Virus record (IMG/VR): IMGVR_UViG_3300049479_000041
Coordinates: 1-20,307 of that record
Reading direction: 5' to 3' (one strand)
DNA length: 20,307 bases
Source: a virus
Of this stretch, positions 12,671 to 20,307 are shown in pieces. Both the position numbers and the translations under genes were made by a program. The notes beneath the pieces are model-generated. The model did not search any database. It was not told where the DNA came from and was given only the letters and a program-made list of their open reading frames with translations. How positions within the stretch are numbered: the stretch's first letter is position 1; each line of letters begins with the position of its first letter.

Positions 12671-14734
12671 CTAGTCCTCTAATACATCTGGTTGCATCCC
12701 ACGCTTAGTCAAGAGGTTAAGTACAAACTCAGCTCTCTTCTCTGGGTCTTGAACAAGCATTGATAGTGTACGCATACGCTCAGCCTTGCGAACTTCCTCT
12801 GCTATGCCTTTAACAAGTCTTGCCTGCATAGGACGAGACAGAGCTAAGAAGCCAGGATTCTGAGCTAGCATTGTAGCAGCACGATTAAGCTGGTCTCCAG
12901 CACGATTAGTCATGTCAGCATACTGCTCAGCAGTCAACTCAAGACCACCAACCTTCCTGTCCATTGTAGCCAGACGAAGATAAGGATTATCAAATATAGC
13001 CTGAGATACTTCACGCTCAAGCGGTGTAACCTGGATACCAGTCAGGACAGATCCAACATTCATCTGTTGTGTTTGACCAAGCAGGTTAGTCTGCTCAGGC
13101 AGCGTAGAGCGCAGCCCAGGTAAGCGACTCTTCAGGTTATTCAGAATCCAGTTAGCTGTATCTGGGTCTTTAATCTCTCTACGGACAGGGTCTTCAATCC
13201 TGGCAATCTGGTTCAGGATAGCTGGTACAATTGGGTTAGTCAGACTGACCAGATATGACTCCAAGTACCGATCAGGCTCCTGCATAGCCAGCATAGCCTT
13301 GCCTAAGCCCTCAGTAAAGGTCTTGTCCAGGAAATTCTGTCCTACTATCTTGAAGACAGCACCGATGCTAGGACTCTCTCCCTTCATCTTACCAGTCTTC
13401 AGTGCATTCATGGAGTCCACTACAAGGCCCATGACAGTAGAGAAGGGTTCAATTCGGTCATATGAGACCCACCTATCTCCCATCTTGATAGACATAGGAG
13501 GGACACCAGAAGCAATCTGACCAGCCCTGGTAGATGGGTCAGACGAGTAGTGACCAGTGACCAATCCCTGCTGCACCATACCATAGGTAGCTAGCATGAA
13601 TCCAGCGCCTATAGCCTGCTGAGCTACAAACTCAGGAATCTTCTCTTCCTTGAATGTACGCTCACCTTCTAGCATTGCCTTACGTTTTAACAACTTATCT
13701 AGTTTAGCCTGAGCATTTTCAATTTGTCCTGGAAACACTGCATTCGCTAAATTTTCTTCAGCTTTTTTAATTTTTTCATTTAGACCAACAATGACTTTAC
13801 CATCAACCAAACCGCCTTCAAGTTTTAAATTGATATCTTTAATATCACTCTTAGCCTGACGAACACGCAACATGCCAGCGCCAGGAATATAACCACCAGC
13901 TTCTTTAGCAATGTTAATACCAGTACGCAGGAACGGAACAACAAGGTTAAACTCAGGAGCAATGTTCTTGGCTTCAGCAATTAACTGTCCACCACGGTCA
14001 ATCAGAGACTTACCAAGCGGTGTGCGAAATGTGTTGAATGCTGCAAAGTTCTCTAGTTGATAGCGCAGAGCTGGGTCACGGTCTTCTAAGTATCGCAGCA
14101 TAGTCGCATTACCATCTTTGTTCTTCATGGCAATATCGTCTAGCTCTTTGATGAATGCTTCCCTGGTTGTACCGCGCCTAGCAAAGTACTCATCAGGAAA
14201 CTTCTGCTCAATCCTGTGAATCATAGCACGGTATTCCATGCGCTCGAGCACTGCTGAGAACGCCTGATCAAGCGCACCAGTCAGTCGTTGAGGATAGGTC
14301 AGGACAGCATCACCATATTTGTTTCTAACAATGTCAAATGCTTGATGCGTGTTACCATCAAAGTCTTCTGTACGCTTTGACAGTCCAGCCATGAACCGTG
14401 GGAAAGCCTCAGTAAAGCCTTCACCAATACCACGCAGCATAGCTAGTCCTTCGCTAGGTCTACCAGCCAAAGCTCGTGTGATTGGAGCTAATGCAAGCTG
14501 GGCAGTCTGAGACACAAAGTTCACTACCTGTGTAGACAGAGCAGATAGGTAGCTGTTACGAATAAATGCACCAATACGTTCTCTAACGCTTGGGTCTTTG
14601 AGGACCTTGGTAGCTGCATCAGAGACTGCTGCGCCTGCCTCACCTGGAGACAGCACAGGGTTAGTCATAATATCGTCAGTGGCTTTGACCCAGTTAGCCA
14701 GGAAGTCTGCACACTTTTTGGTAATACCCGCCAT
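12671..14734 (-). CDS. large internal virion / polyvalent-type protein, C-terminal part (687 aa)
   Basis: ATG 14734 overlaps the preceding stop (TAATG) and only GGGG lies upstream. RNSYLSALSTQVVNFVSQ (about 59-76) resembles the RNxxLSxxxTxxxN motif of giant phage polyvalent proteins. VVPFLRTGINI (about 265-275) and RWVSYDRIEPFSTVMGL (about 421-437) also fit that class. A coiled-coil segment lies at about 300-365 and a hydrophobic stretch at about 370-385. Such proteins are packed in the virion and ejected with DNA in other phages. Here it looks like the last of three pieces that elsewhere are one long protein; this is inference. No enzymatic domain is visible. Confidence 0.75.
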   Translation of the reverse strand: MAGITKKCADFLANWVKATDDIMTNPVLSPGEAGAAVSDAATKVLKDPSVRERIGAFIRNSYLSALSTQVVNFVSQTAQLALAPITRALAGRPSEGLAMLRGIGEGFTEAFPRFMAGLSKRTEDFDGNTHQAFDIVRNKYGDAVLTYPQRLTGALDQAFSAVLERMEYRAMIHRIEQKFPDEYFARRGTTREAFIKELDDIAMKNKDGNATMLRYLEDRDPALRYQLENFAAFNTFRTPLGKSLIDRGGQLIAEAKNIAPEFNLVVPFLRTGINIAKEAGGYIPGAGMLRVRQAKSDIKDINLKLEGGLVDGKVIVGLNEKIKKAEENLANAVFPGQIENAQAKLDKLLKRKAMLEGERTFKEEKIPEFVAQQAIGAGFMLATYGMVQQGLVTGHYSSDPSTRAGQIASGVPPMSIKMGDRWVSYDRIEPFSTVMGLVVDSMNALKTGKMKGESPSIGAVFKIVGQNFLDKTFTEGLGKAMLAMQEPDRYLESYLVSLTNPIVPAILNQIARIEDPVRREIKDPDTANWILNNLKSRLPGLRSTLPEQTNLLGQTQQMNVGSVLTGIQVTPLEREVSQAIFDNPYLRLATMDRKVGGLELTAEQYADMTNRAGDQLNRAATMLAQNPGFLALSRPMQARLVKGIAEEVRKAERMRTLSMLVQDPEKRAEFVLNLLTKRGMQPDVLED

Positions 14735-15363
14735 TAGCAAGCCCCGTTATTAAATAGTTTTGTTATCTGTGCGTTAGCTTGAATCTGCTTGTACATATAC
14801 TTGTAAGTATTGAAACCAACAGACAGAGCATTCTGATCAGCTCGTACACCAGCAAAGATAGCGATTGACTTAGCAATCTCTGCACCATACCTAGCTGTCA
14901 TTTCCTGGTCACCAGCTTCAAATGCTTTTAAGTATTGACGGTTCAGCAACGGCATCTCTTCCAGGCGCTTTAGAAATGCAGGCAGTGCCAGAGCACGTTC
15001 TTCGTTACTAAGTGGATTACCTCTCTCCACACGCATCAGAATATCCTGGCCTAATGCTCGTGCGTCAGGACTATCAAATCCACCCTCTCGTGCTGACTTT
15101 AGCGCTTTTTGGTAAGTCTCATTGGTAAAGGTATCCATCTGAATACCCTTATTAGTCTTACCTTCAACACGCCTACCAAATACATAGGCAAGCCCTTCCA
15201 TCAAGTCCTTCTCATCATCGTTAGCGTACACACGCTCGTTCATGAAGAAGTTCTTCTTACTAGCGTCCATCTTCAGGAGCTTGTCCATCTGATTGGATGT
15301 GATGTTATTAATCCTTACCTTTGGTAGGACACCTTTGTATAACGGTAAATCGCATCTAGCCAT
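14734..15363 (-). CDS. putative internal virion protein, middle part (209 aa)
   Basis: ATG 15363 overlaps the preceding stop (TAATG); a GTG nine bases upstream is the alternative start. The product is mostly helical and charged. It has a basic N-terminus (MARCDLPLYKGVLPKVRINN), a middle around VYANDDEKDLMEGLAYVFGR and a C-terminal helix rich in Tyr, Lys and Gln. No family is recognised. It ends in TAATG with the large protein downstream. Its position between two parts of a probable ejection complex, with no strong ribosome-binding site at either junction, suggests fixed stoichiometry with them. Confidence 0.7.
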   Translation of the reverse strand: MARCDLPLYKGVLPKVRINNITSNQMDKLLKMDASKKNFFMNERVYANDDEKDLMEGLAYVFGRRVEGKTNKGIQMDTFTNETYQKALKSAREGGFDSPDARALGQDILMRVERGNPLSNEERALALPAFLKRLEEMPLLNRQYLKAFEAGDQEMTARYGAEIAKSIAIFAGVRADQNALSVGFNTYKYMYKQIQANAQITKLFNNGAC

Positions 15364-16808
15364 TATCTGCACCCATCAAAGAAACCAGCTTCAACCATCT
15401 TAATCTGATCGTCAGCATCAATACCTTTGGTTATAAAGTCTTCAAAGGATTTAGCTTTAAAGTTACGTCCATTTAGGGCCTTCATGTCATCCAGGTATCT
15501 ACGGTATGCTACGACATTGCGTGAAGCATCTGGCATACTTTTGATGAATGTTGGGTCAGCTCTCTGCATAACTGAGACAGCTTCTTCAGCCTGCTTAGGT
15601 GACAGGACAGGATAGCCTTTTGGACCAGTTCTATAACCAGCACCTAAATTATACACCTTTTTTGAAAAGTCGTCAAGATACTTGTCAGGAGGATTGATCA
15701 GGTTATCTACAGCCCTGGAGAAGTTAAACTTAAAGTTATCAATCTGACCTATACCAGACAAGCCAGCTTCTCCTTGTGCCAGCTTACCAGCCTGGACCAC
15801 CTCTGACCTGACCTCTCGTGCCAGCTTAGAGATAGTAGCTTCGTCTGTCTGCAAAGCCTGCTGCAGGAAGGCCATATAGTCGTCATGCCTAGCTGATTTT
15901 GTGGCAGGATTGCCTACGATGTATAGTGCTTTATCTACGTCAGACTCAAAATCGATAGTAGACTTAGCAAACCTGGGCTTAGCGCCAGCCAGGAACTGTG
16001 GTAAAACGGGAGTTATCTCTTCCTCTACTGTCTTGGCTACAGTAACTTCAGGGCTTTCTACCCTTGGCTCTAGTCCATCTATGGTCGCAGCCCTACGCTC
16101 CTCTGCTAACTGTCTTGCCTTCAGTAAGTCCTCGGTTACTGGAGCATCTTCCTTAACCCAGTTCCCATCTTCATCTAGTTTTAACTTGAAGTGCGGGGTA
16201 GTAATCTCTTTCCCGTCTGGGGAGACTGTCCCTGTATTAATAATGTCATCAGCTACTTTTGGACCAAACTTCTCAATCAGCTTACCGATACCAAAGCCTA
16301 GTGTTCCTCCGATAGTGGCTCCGACAGCAGCTCCTCCAAGCCTACCCAGATCCTCCTCAGTGTAGATAGGACGAACAGCACCAGCAATACCACCACCAAC
16401 AGCGCCAGCAGCAGCTACGCCTTTAGCGCCTTTTAGAAGAAAAGAACCAGGAAGGAGAGTGCTTGGATTAACAAGGCCACCAACAAGAGTACCCAGGCCA
16501 GTAGCAAACCCACGTTCTTCAGCAGCCTGTCTTGCCAAGTTCTCTTGAGCCACTTGTTTGTCACTTAGCTCTCCACCGAATATCTGCTTGATACCGTCAA
16601 CTTCAGACAAGACTTCAGCACGAGCGCCAGCCATGAACGCTTCACCAAAGGAGAAGTTCTGCTTATTAAGATAGGATACAATTTCATTATCTTTATATCC
16701 TTCTTTACGAGCATCGGCAATATTAAAACCAGAACGCTGTGCTAAATAATCTGCAATCTCTGCGTCTGTGTAGCCTTCTCGTTTTGCTGCTAATACATTG
16801 AAAGCCAT
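15363..16808 (-). CDS. putative internal virion protein with N-terminal tandem repeat (481 aa)
   Basis: AAGGAT precedes the ATG. The N-terminus has two copies of a short helical repeat 25 residues apart: REGYTDAEIADYL (about 10-22) and KEGYKDNEIVSYL (about 35-47). Repeats of this form sit at the start of internal or ejected proteins of other phages. Residues 100-180 are rich in Gly and Ala (GLGTLVGGLVNP, AAAGAVGGGIAGAV, GGAAVGATIGGTLGFGIG) and could insert in membranes. The rest is mixed and helical. This layout suits a DNA-ejection protein that crosses the host envelope. It is the first of three coupled genes. Confidence 0.75.
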   Translation of the reverse strand: MAFNVLAAKREGYTDAEIADYLAQRSGFNIADARKEGYKDNEIVSYLNKQNFSFGEAFMAGARAEVLSEVDGIKQIFGGELSDKQVAQENLARQAAEERGFATGLGTLVGGLVNPSTLLPGSFLLKGAKGVAAAGAVGGGIAGAVRPIYTEEDLGRLGGAAVGATIGGTLGFGIGKLIEKFGPKVADDIINTGTVSPDGKEITTPHFKLKLDEDGNWVKEDAPVTEDLLKARQLAEERRAATIDGLEPRVESPEVTVAKTVEEEITPVLPQFLAGAKPRFAKSTIDFESDVDKALYIVGNPATKSARHDDYMAFLQQALQTDEATISKLAREVRSEVVQAGKLAQGEAGLSGIGQIDNFKFNFSRAVDNLINPPDKYLDDFSKKVYNLGAGYRTGPKGYPVLSPKQAEEAVSVMQRADPTFIKSMPDASRNVVAYRRYLDDMKALNGRNFKAKSFEDFITKGIDADDQIKMVEAGFFDGCR

Positions 16809-16817
16809 GTATTATCC

Positions 16818-17843
16818 TTATTCAGAATCTCTTTGTCGCCACTCTTCCATTGTCAGACCACGAGGACTTGGTGTATAAACATAAGTATTACCTCGTCCTT
16901 TGCTTCTAATATATCTTGTGTTCATGCTTGATGCAGTAGCAGCTTCTGGTACACCCGCAGGCTGTGAAGCCCCTGACTCAAACGAACCCAAAGGCCTACG
17001 TTCTCCAGGCGGTCTAGTAGGCTGACCAGGAGTTGCTGCGCCGCCGCCTTCTAGTAATGCTGCATACGGACTAGGAGCAGCTAAGCGTTTAACCTTACCT
17101 TCATACACTTTACCATCCATCTTATACAGTTTACCACCACGGCGAGTAAGAGGTTCTCCAGATTCTGTAACAAGGTTTTCACTAACCTCACCACCAGCAG
17201 CTCTTTCAACCTGTGCTCTGGATGCTGCAGCAGATGCTTCAGATGCACGAATCTGAGCTTCTTTAACAGCTTGATCAAAGTTACGCTGACCAATTGCAGC
17301 AGATGCTCCAGCCAGGATAACTTGACGCTGAGGAGAATCTTCAGGTAGTTGAAGAGCTTTAGCAATAGAACCATATGGGTCTTTGTTAACTTCATCAAGC
17401 AGTACCTGACGCTCACGAAGACCAAGTTCAGACTTACGAATACCAAGTTCTTCAGTTCTGATAGCCTCGGCACGTTCTTGTTGACGATACTTAGCAGCTT
17501 CCTGAGCAGCCATCATAGCCTGCTGACCAAAGCCTAACTCAGAGAATCTACGAGCCATAGCCTCATATGATGCAGCAGGATTAGCTGGATCAAAGTTAGT
17601 CATAGCTTCATTAAACACACGCTGTGTATCAGCGACTCTACGCAATGCTGGGTCAGATACTTCAAAGAATCCACGACCACCGAACAAGTTAGCAAGACCA
17701 CGGCCTAAGACAGCGCCCGATGTAGAGGCTAATCCTAGCTGAGGATTCTGAAAGTTCTGATAACGCTGAATCTCTTGCTGTGCTAACTGACGAGCAAGGT
17801 ACTCAGGGTCTTGTGCTAGAAGTTGTTGTGCTGACATTCCCAT
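16818..17843 (-). CDS. putative DNA-ejection / internal virion protein (341 aa)
   Basis: AGGAG lies ahead of the ATG; a second ATG two codons on is possible. The N-terminus is Gln-rich and helical (MSAQQLLAQDPEYLARQL, then QEIQRYQNFQ). A Gly-rich turn GRGLANLFGGRGFFEVSDP follows near 50. Residues 105-150 and 185-225 are charged, Ala-rich helices with coiled-coil character. The C-terminal third is Gly/Pro-rich and looks disordered (GGGAATPGQPTRPPG), ending in WRQRDSE. No enzymatic motif is seen. I infer an internal virion protein from composition and from its place between the other ejection-type genes. Confidence 0.65.
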   Translation of the reverse strand: MGMSAQQLLAQDPEYLARQLAQQEIQRYQNFQNPQLGLASTSGAVLGRGLANLFGGRGFFEVSDPALRRVADTQRVFNEAMTNFDPANPAASYEAMARRFSELGFGQQAMMAAQEAAKYRQQERAEAIRTEELGIRKSELGLRERQVLLDEVNKDPYGSIAKALQLPEDSPQRQVILAGASAAIGQRNFDQAVKEAQIRASEASAAASRAQVERAAGGEVSENLVTESGEPLTRRGGKLYKMDGKVYEGKVKRLAAPSPYAALLEGGGAATPGQPTRPPGERRPLGSFESGASQPAGVPEAATASSMNTRYIRSKGRGNTYVYTPSPRGLTMEEWRQRDSE

Positions 17844-17858
17844 TATGATTATCTCCTA

Positions 17859-18830
17859 TTACATCCAACCAAAACTACCACCACCTTGTGGAGGAGGAAC
17901 GCCTCTTCCACCGCCGCCACCCATACCACCAGAGGCAGCACCAATCAGTGATTGTAGGAAGGCAGCATTAGCAGCGTTAGCTTGTTGTACGCCTTGGTAG
18001 CGAGTCTGAGCAGCTTGGGACAAGCCAGTACCAAGTAATGTAGCTCCTGCCTGTGCTCCAGGTTGAGCAGCACCACCAACAGCCAAGCCCATCTGGAATG
18101 GTTGCTGACCAAGTTGTTCAACAGTGCCTACAGTACCAAGTAATGAAGATAATGGAGCTAGCGCCTGTGTGGGTATTGAATATTGTTGACCAAGCAAACT
18201 AGCGCCAGTACCAAACAAACTAGCGCCATATCCGAGTTGTTGTTGAGCAGCTTGTTCAGCCTGAGCAGCCAGTGCTAAGTCTTGTTGTCTTCGTGCAGCA
18301 GCTAGTGTAGCAAGTTCTGGCTGACCAGTAGGACCAACATTTAATCCAGCACGGCCACGACCAAAGACAGAAGATGCTAGTCTTGCTTCTTCAGCAGCAC
18401 GAGGCTGGGCTAGGAGTGCCTGTTGCTGACTAAAGTAACGTTGACGTAGTTCTTCAGGAGACTGTGCTAGGTACTGCTGACCAAGACCAAAAAGACCTGC
18501 AGCAGCTTGGCCTAATGGCATTCCTGCAGCTTGTGCTTGCTCTGCAGTGGTAAGAGCACCGCCAGTCAAACCCATCAGCCTGTCTTGGATAGCTCGTAAC
18601 TCTGGAGCTACTTCGTACTCTGCAGATGTAACACGAGGAACCCCGCCTACATCCGTGATACCAAAGCGTGAAGTACCAAAGCGACTAGTCATCCCGACTG
18701 GTCTAAACGCAGCTATGTTAGCCGCCTGTCTACCTGCTTCTGCCTGTTGAGCAGCGGCTTGTTCAGCGGCTCTCCTGGTAGAACTAGCACCAGTAAACGG
18801 ATCTAATACTGCACTAACTACATTACCCAT
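17859..18830 (-). CDS. putative DNA-ejection / internal virion protein, Ala/Gln/Gly-rich (323 aa)
   Basis: AGGAG precedes the ATG and the stop of the gene before overlaps it (TAATG). Ala and Gln dominate. The N-terminus has an Ala/Gln helix (RRAAEQAAAQQAEAGRQAAN), then FRPVGMTSRFGTSRFGITD near 42-60. I associate this RPVGxTxRFG stretch with structural proteins of aquatic podoviruses. A long Ala/Gln/Leu helix spans about 115-220. The C-terminus is a glycine run ending GGSFGWM. It may be a pilot or ejection protein; that is inference from composition and position. Confidence 0.65.
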   Translation of the reverse strand: MGNVVSAVLDPFTGASSTRRAAEQAAAQQAEAGRQAANIAAFRPVGMTSRFGTSRFGITDVGGVPRVTSAEYEVAPELRAIQDRLMGLTGGALTTAEQAQAAGMPLGQAAAGLFGLGQQYLAQSPEELRQRYFSQQQALLAQPRAAEEARLASSVFGRGRAGLNVGPTGQPELATLAAARRQQDLALAAQAEQAAQQQLGYGASLFGTGASLLGQQYSIPTQALAPLSSLLGTVGTVEQLGQQPFQMGLAVGGAAQPGAQAGATLLGTGLSQAAQTRYQGVQQANAANAAFLQSLIGAASGGMGGGGGRGVPPPQGGGSFGWM

Positions 18831-19111
18831 TATAAACTCCTGTAGTAAATCTTATAAGTATTACCGTCATTACCTACGGCGTAGTCTCCAAACTTAAAAC
18901 CTATTGATTCTCCAAACTTACCTAACTTATCATTATCTACTAATCCGTACATTGGTAGGTTTAGTAGTGACTGTAGTTGGTTTAAATCTCTAATGTAATG
19001 TTTCTTTATTTCTGCTGTCCACTTAAATACATCTGTGTGGATAAATACTAAGTTGTTAAACCATTCGATGTATATTATGTAGTGTTCTCGTAATACTATT
19101 GGTATCTTCAT
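18830..19111 (-). CDS. small protein, possibly GNAT-like (93 aa)
   Basis: ATG 19111 overlaps the tail-fibre stop by one base. The product begins MKIPIVLREHYIIYIEWF and is rich in aromatic residues. The end, LVDNDKLGKFGESIGFKFGDY followed by GNDGNTYKIYY, resembles the last helix and strand of GNAT acetyltransferases (N...F...xGF). At 93 residues it is too short for a complete GNAT domain and no acetyl-CoA loop is evident. Similar small proteins lie among virion genes of other podoviruses, where they may act in assembly. The GNAT comparison is a weak resemblance. Confidence 0.6.
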   Translation of the reverse strand: MKIPIVLREHYIIYIEWFNNLVFIHTDVFKWTAEIKKHYIRDLNQLQSLLNLPMYGLVDNDKLGKFGESIGFKFGDYAVGNDGNTYKIYYRSL

Positions 19112-19794
19112 CAGGTCTTCATGATGTAGCACAATGCATAGTACGGCGGTAGGTTTGCATTAGTGCCAGATGAGCCTGTAGAACTGTTTGCTACTGTAAT
19201 ACCAGTAGTTGCAGAACTCATAGTTAATTGAGTATATGTTTCACCACCGTTAGTTAACCCACCCGTTCCGCTAGCACCTGAGTTATACACCTGTCGATTA
19301 GTTGGTGATAAGGTATGAGTATGACCAGGGTCAGTTACAGTAGCTGTGTGAGTGTGGCTTACAACAATTGCATCAGCAGAACCGCCAGTATCGTCTACAG
19401 CGTAAGTAGAACCAGCACCTACAATGAACCGATTACGCAGATCTGGAGTACTATTAGAACCATTACACAGAACCCAACCAGTAGGAATAGATGCTACAGA
19501 ACCAGACCAGAGAACAATCGTACCAGCAGGCAGAGCAGCACTAATTTCAGCAGCTACTACAGTCTTAACAAATGCTGTAGAAGCAATCTGAGTATTATTA
19601 GTAGTAGAAGACGCAGTAGGTGTTAGCGGAGTACCAGTAAAGGTAGGACTGTTCGTATCTGCCTTTGATGAGATAGCCGAGGCAATAGCATTATATTCGG
19701 TATCAATCTCAGTACCTTTAATAATCTTACCAGCGTTACCGCTAGGCAGGGCATCTTTAGCCGCAAAATTAGTGGCTTTGGTATAATTACTCAT
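19111..19794 (-). CDS. tail fibre protein with phage collar domain (227 aa)
   Basis: AAGGAAAAACAGT precedes the ATG, which overlaps the stop of the gene before as ATGA. The N-terminus (MSNYTKATNFAAKDALPSGN) and KGTEIDTEYNAIASAI are typical of short tail-fibre attachment parts. A Thr/Ser-rich shaft follows (TFTGTPLTPTAS). The collar domain starts near 90: GTIVLWSGS, IPTGWVLCNG and TPDLRNRFIVGAG. It continues with a histidine metal site SHTHT (146-150) and GHTHT (157-161). The C-terminus NLPPYYALCYIMKT is characteristic. The protein probably trimerises and contacts the host surface. Ser/Thr-rich loops between 165 and 210 are the likely variable, receptor-contacting region. Confidence 0.92.
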   Translation of the reverse strand: MSNYTKATNFAAKDALPSGNAGKIIKGTEIDTEYNAIASAISSKADTNSPTFTGTPLTPTASSTTNNTQIASTAFVKTVVAAEISAALPAGTIVLWSGSVASIPTGWVLCNGSNSTPDLRNRFIVGAGSTYAVDDTGGSADAIVVSHTHTATVTDPGHTHTLSPTNRQVYNSGASGTGGLTNGGETYTQLTMSSATTGITVANSSTGSSGTNANLPPYYALCYIMKT

Positions 19795-20307
19795 ACTGTT
19801 TTTCCTTGTTTAATATACACATCAATACGCTGGATTGAAATTGGGTTACCATTAATCTCTGCCTCTAGGCCGATCTGTATGACAGCACCTGTGCCGCCAG
19901 CCTGAATCTTAAACTTGTCCAGTACAATACCATCTGAGAATTCAGCAATATTGTATTCACCTATATTATACTCGTAAGCAATGGCTGTGTCAAGTTTTTT
20001 CGTAAAAGCAAAGAAATTTTCTGTGTAATCAAAACCCCACTTTACAGCCACATCTTGGTTAGAACCACCAATGACCACAAAGCCAATCTGCTTCATAATC
20101 TTCTCCTTGGTGGGAGCATCAAAGTCAAAGTAGTTGGTATAATAACTGAACCGATAGTTAGTACCATTATCTGTATGACCAAAGTATTTACCGATATACC
20201 CAGGCTTGCCAATGTACAAGTCTTTAGTATTAGTAACCAAGAAGGACCGAGGTTCTATGTTTGTCCATGTAGTCACTCTAGCTGACGCATCCTGTAACGG
20301 TGCTCTC
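19791..20307 (-). CDS. C-terminal part of large tail protein, P22 gp10-like (partial, at least 172 aa)
   Basis: The frame stays open to the window edge, and the codons before the internal GTG at 20276 read as normal protein (RAPLQDASARV), so this is the end of a longer gene. The part seen has RSFLVTNTKDLYIGKPGYIG, then YRFSYYTNYFDFDAPTKEK, GFVVIGGSNQDVAVKWGFDY and IQAGGTGAVIQIGLEAEING, and ends YIKQGKTV. This order fits the C-terminus of tail stabilisation or accessory proteins of podoviruses, the kind represented by P22 gp10. These link the portal or tail tube to the needle or fibres. It is followed by the tail fibre with an ATGA overlap. Confidence 0.75.
   Translation of the reverse strand, partial: RAPLQDASARVTTWTNIEPRSFLVTNTKDLYIGKPGYIGKYFGHTDNGTNYRFSYYTNYFDFDAPTKEKIMKQIGFVVIGGSNQDVAVKWGFDYTENFFAFTKKLDTAIAYEYNIGEYNIAEFSDGIVLDKFKIQAGGTGAVIQIGLEAEINGNPISIQRIDVYIKQGKTV
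19965..19993 (-). promoter_or_regulatory. consensus sigma70-type promoter, reverse strand, inside tail gene
   Basis: Reading the reverse strand, TTGACA (19993-19988) and TATAAT (19970-19965) are separated by exactly 17 bases, a full match to the consensus. The downstream bases TATAATATAGG resemble those of the + strand promoter at 4826. It lies within coding sequence about 170 bases before the tail-fibre gene and points into the late arm. Coding constraint may explain it in part, since the hexamers fall on Leu-Asp-Thr and Tyr-Asn codons. Confidence 0.5.

Noticed and set aside
14734-15363. Frameshift or sequencing error as the cause of the split virion genes
   Set aside because: Both junctions are clean TAATG overlaps like others in this arm (12229, 18830), so real gene boundaries are more likely, although relatives must be compared.
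15901-16365. 154-codon open frame opposite the 481-aa virion gene
   Set aside because: The product is Ser/Pro low-complexity with no motif. It mirrors the codons of the Gly/Glu/Ala-rich gene on the other strand.
19778-19787. TTGGTATAAT on the + strand, also at 20134-20143
   Set aside because: Both lie antisense within reverse-strand coding sequence without a matching -35 or a downstream + strand gene.
1-20307. tRNA genes, CRISPR arrays, insertion sequences, integrase or attachment sites
   Set aside because: None was seen by eye. Almost every base is inside a phage gene and no direct repeats of useful length stood out.

Overview
This window looks like part of the genome of a lytic, tailed, short-tailed (podovirus-like) bacteriophage. 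Genes are packed almost without gaps and mostly overlap or abut (ATGA and TAATG junctions). The replication set is T7-like: a primase-helicase fusion, a compact family A DNA polymerase, an ssDNA-binding protein, a 5'-3' exonuclease and a PD-(D/E)XK nuclease. It is combined with virion and lysis genes. No integrase, repressor, transposase, tRNA, rRNA or CRISPR array was seen. The hosts of such phages are usually aquatic Proteobacteria. That inference rests on the class II (B12-dependent) ribonucleotide reductase, the phage metallophosphatase and a small protein of a type I associate with Burkholderiales phages, so it is tentative.

The left half (1-11244) is read on the + strand and is the nucleic-acid metabolism arm. 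It opens with three overlapping small genes (62-537), then the primase-helicase, a small hypothetical gene, an FkbM-type methyltransferase and the DNA polymerase. A perfect -35/-10 promoter with an extended -10 sits just upstream of the ssDNA-binding protein gene. Next come the exonuclease, a set of heavily overlapping genes including the PD-(D/E)XK nuclease, a calcineurin-like phosphoesterase, a DUF3310 protein and a glycosyltransferase-like protein. The arm ends with a small acidic protein, the B12-dependent ribonucleotide reductase and a 41-residue protein. These genes plausibly degrade and recycle host DNA, reduce ribonucleotides and replicate the phage genome. The FkbM and glycosyltransferase-like genes suggest an additional glycan-modifying activity.

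The two arms converge at about 11245-11282, where an imperfect hairpin with A-rich and T-rich flanks could end transcription from both sides.

The right half (11274-20307) is read on the - strand and is the late arm. In transcription order it runs: the C-terminal part of a large tail protein (cut by the window edge), a tail fibre with a collar domain, a small GNAT-like protein, and two Ala/Gln-rich putative DNA-ejection proteins. Then follow three translationally coupled genes that together resemble one giant internal virion protein, a coiled-coil protein with a C-terminal membrane anchor, a holin and a GH24 endolysin. Terminase, portal, capsid and any phage RNA polymerase must lie outside the window. 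No stretch longer than about 60 bases lacks a gene.
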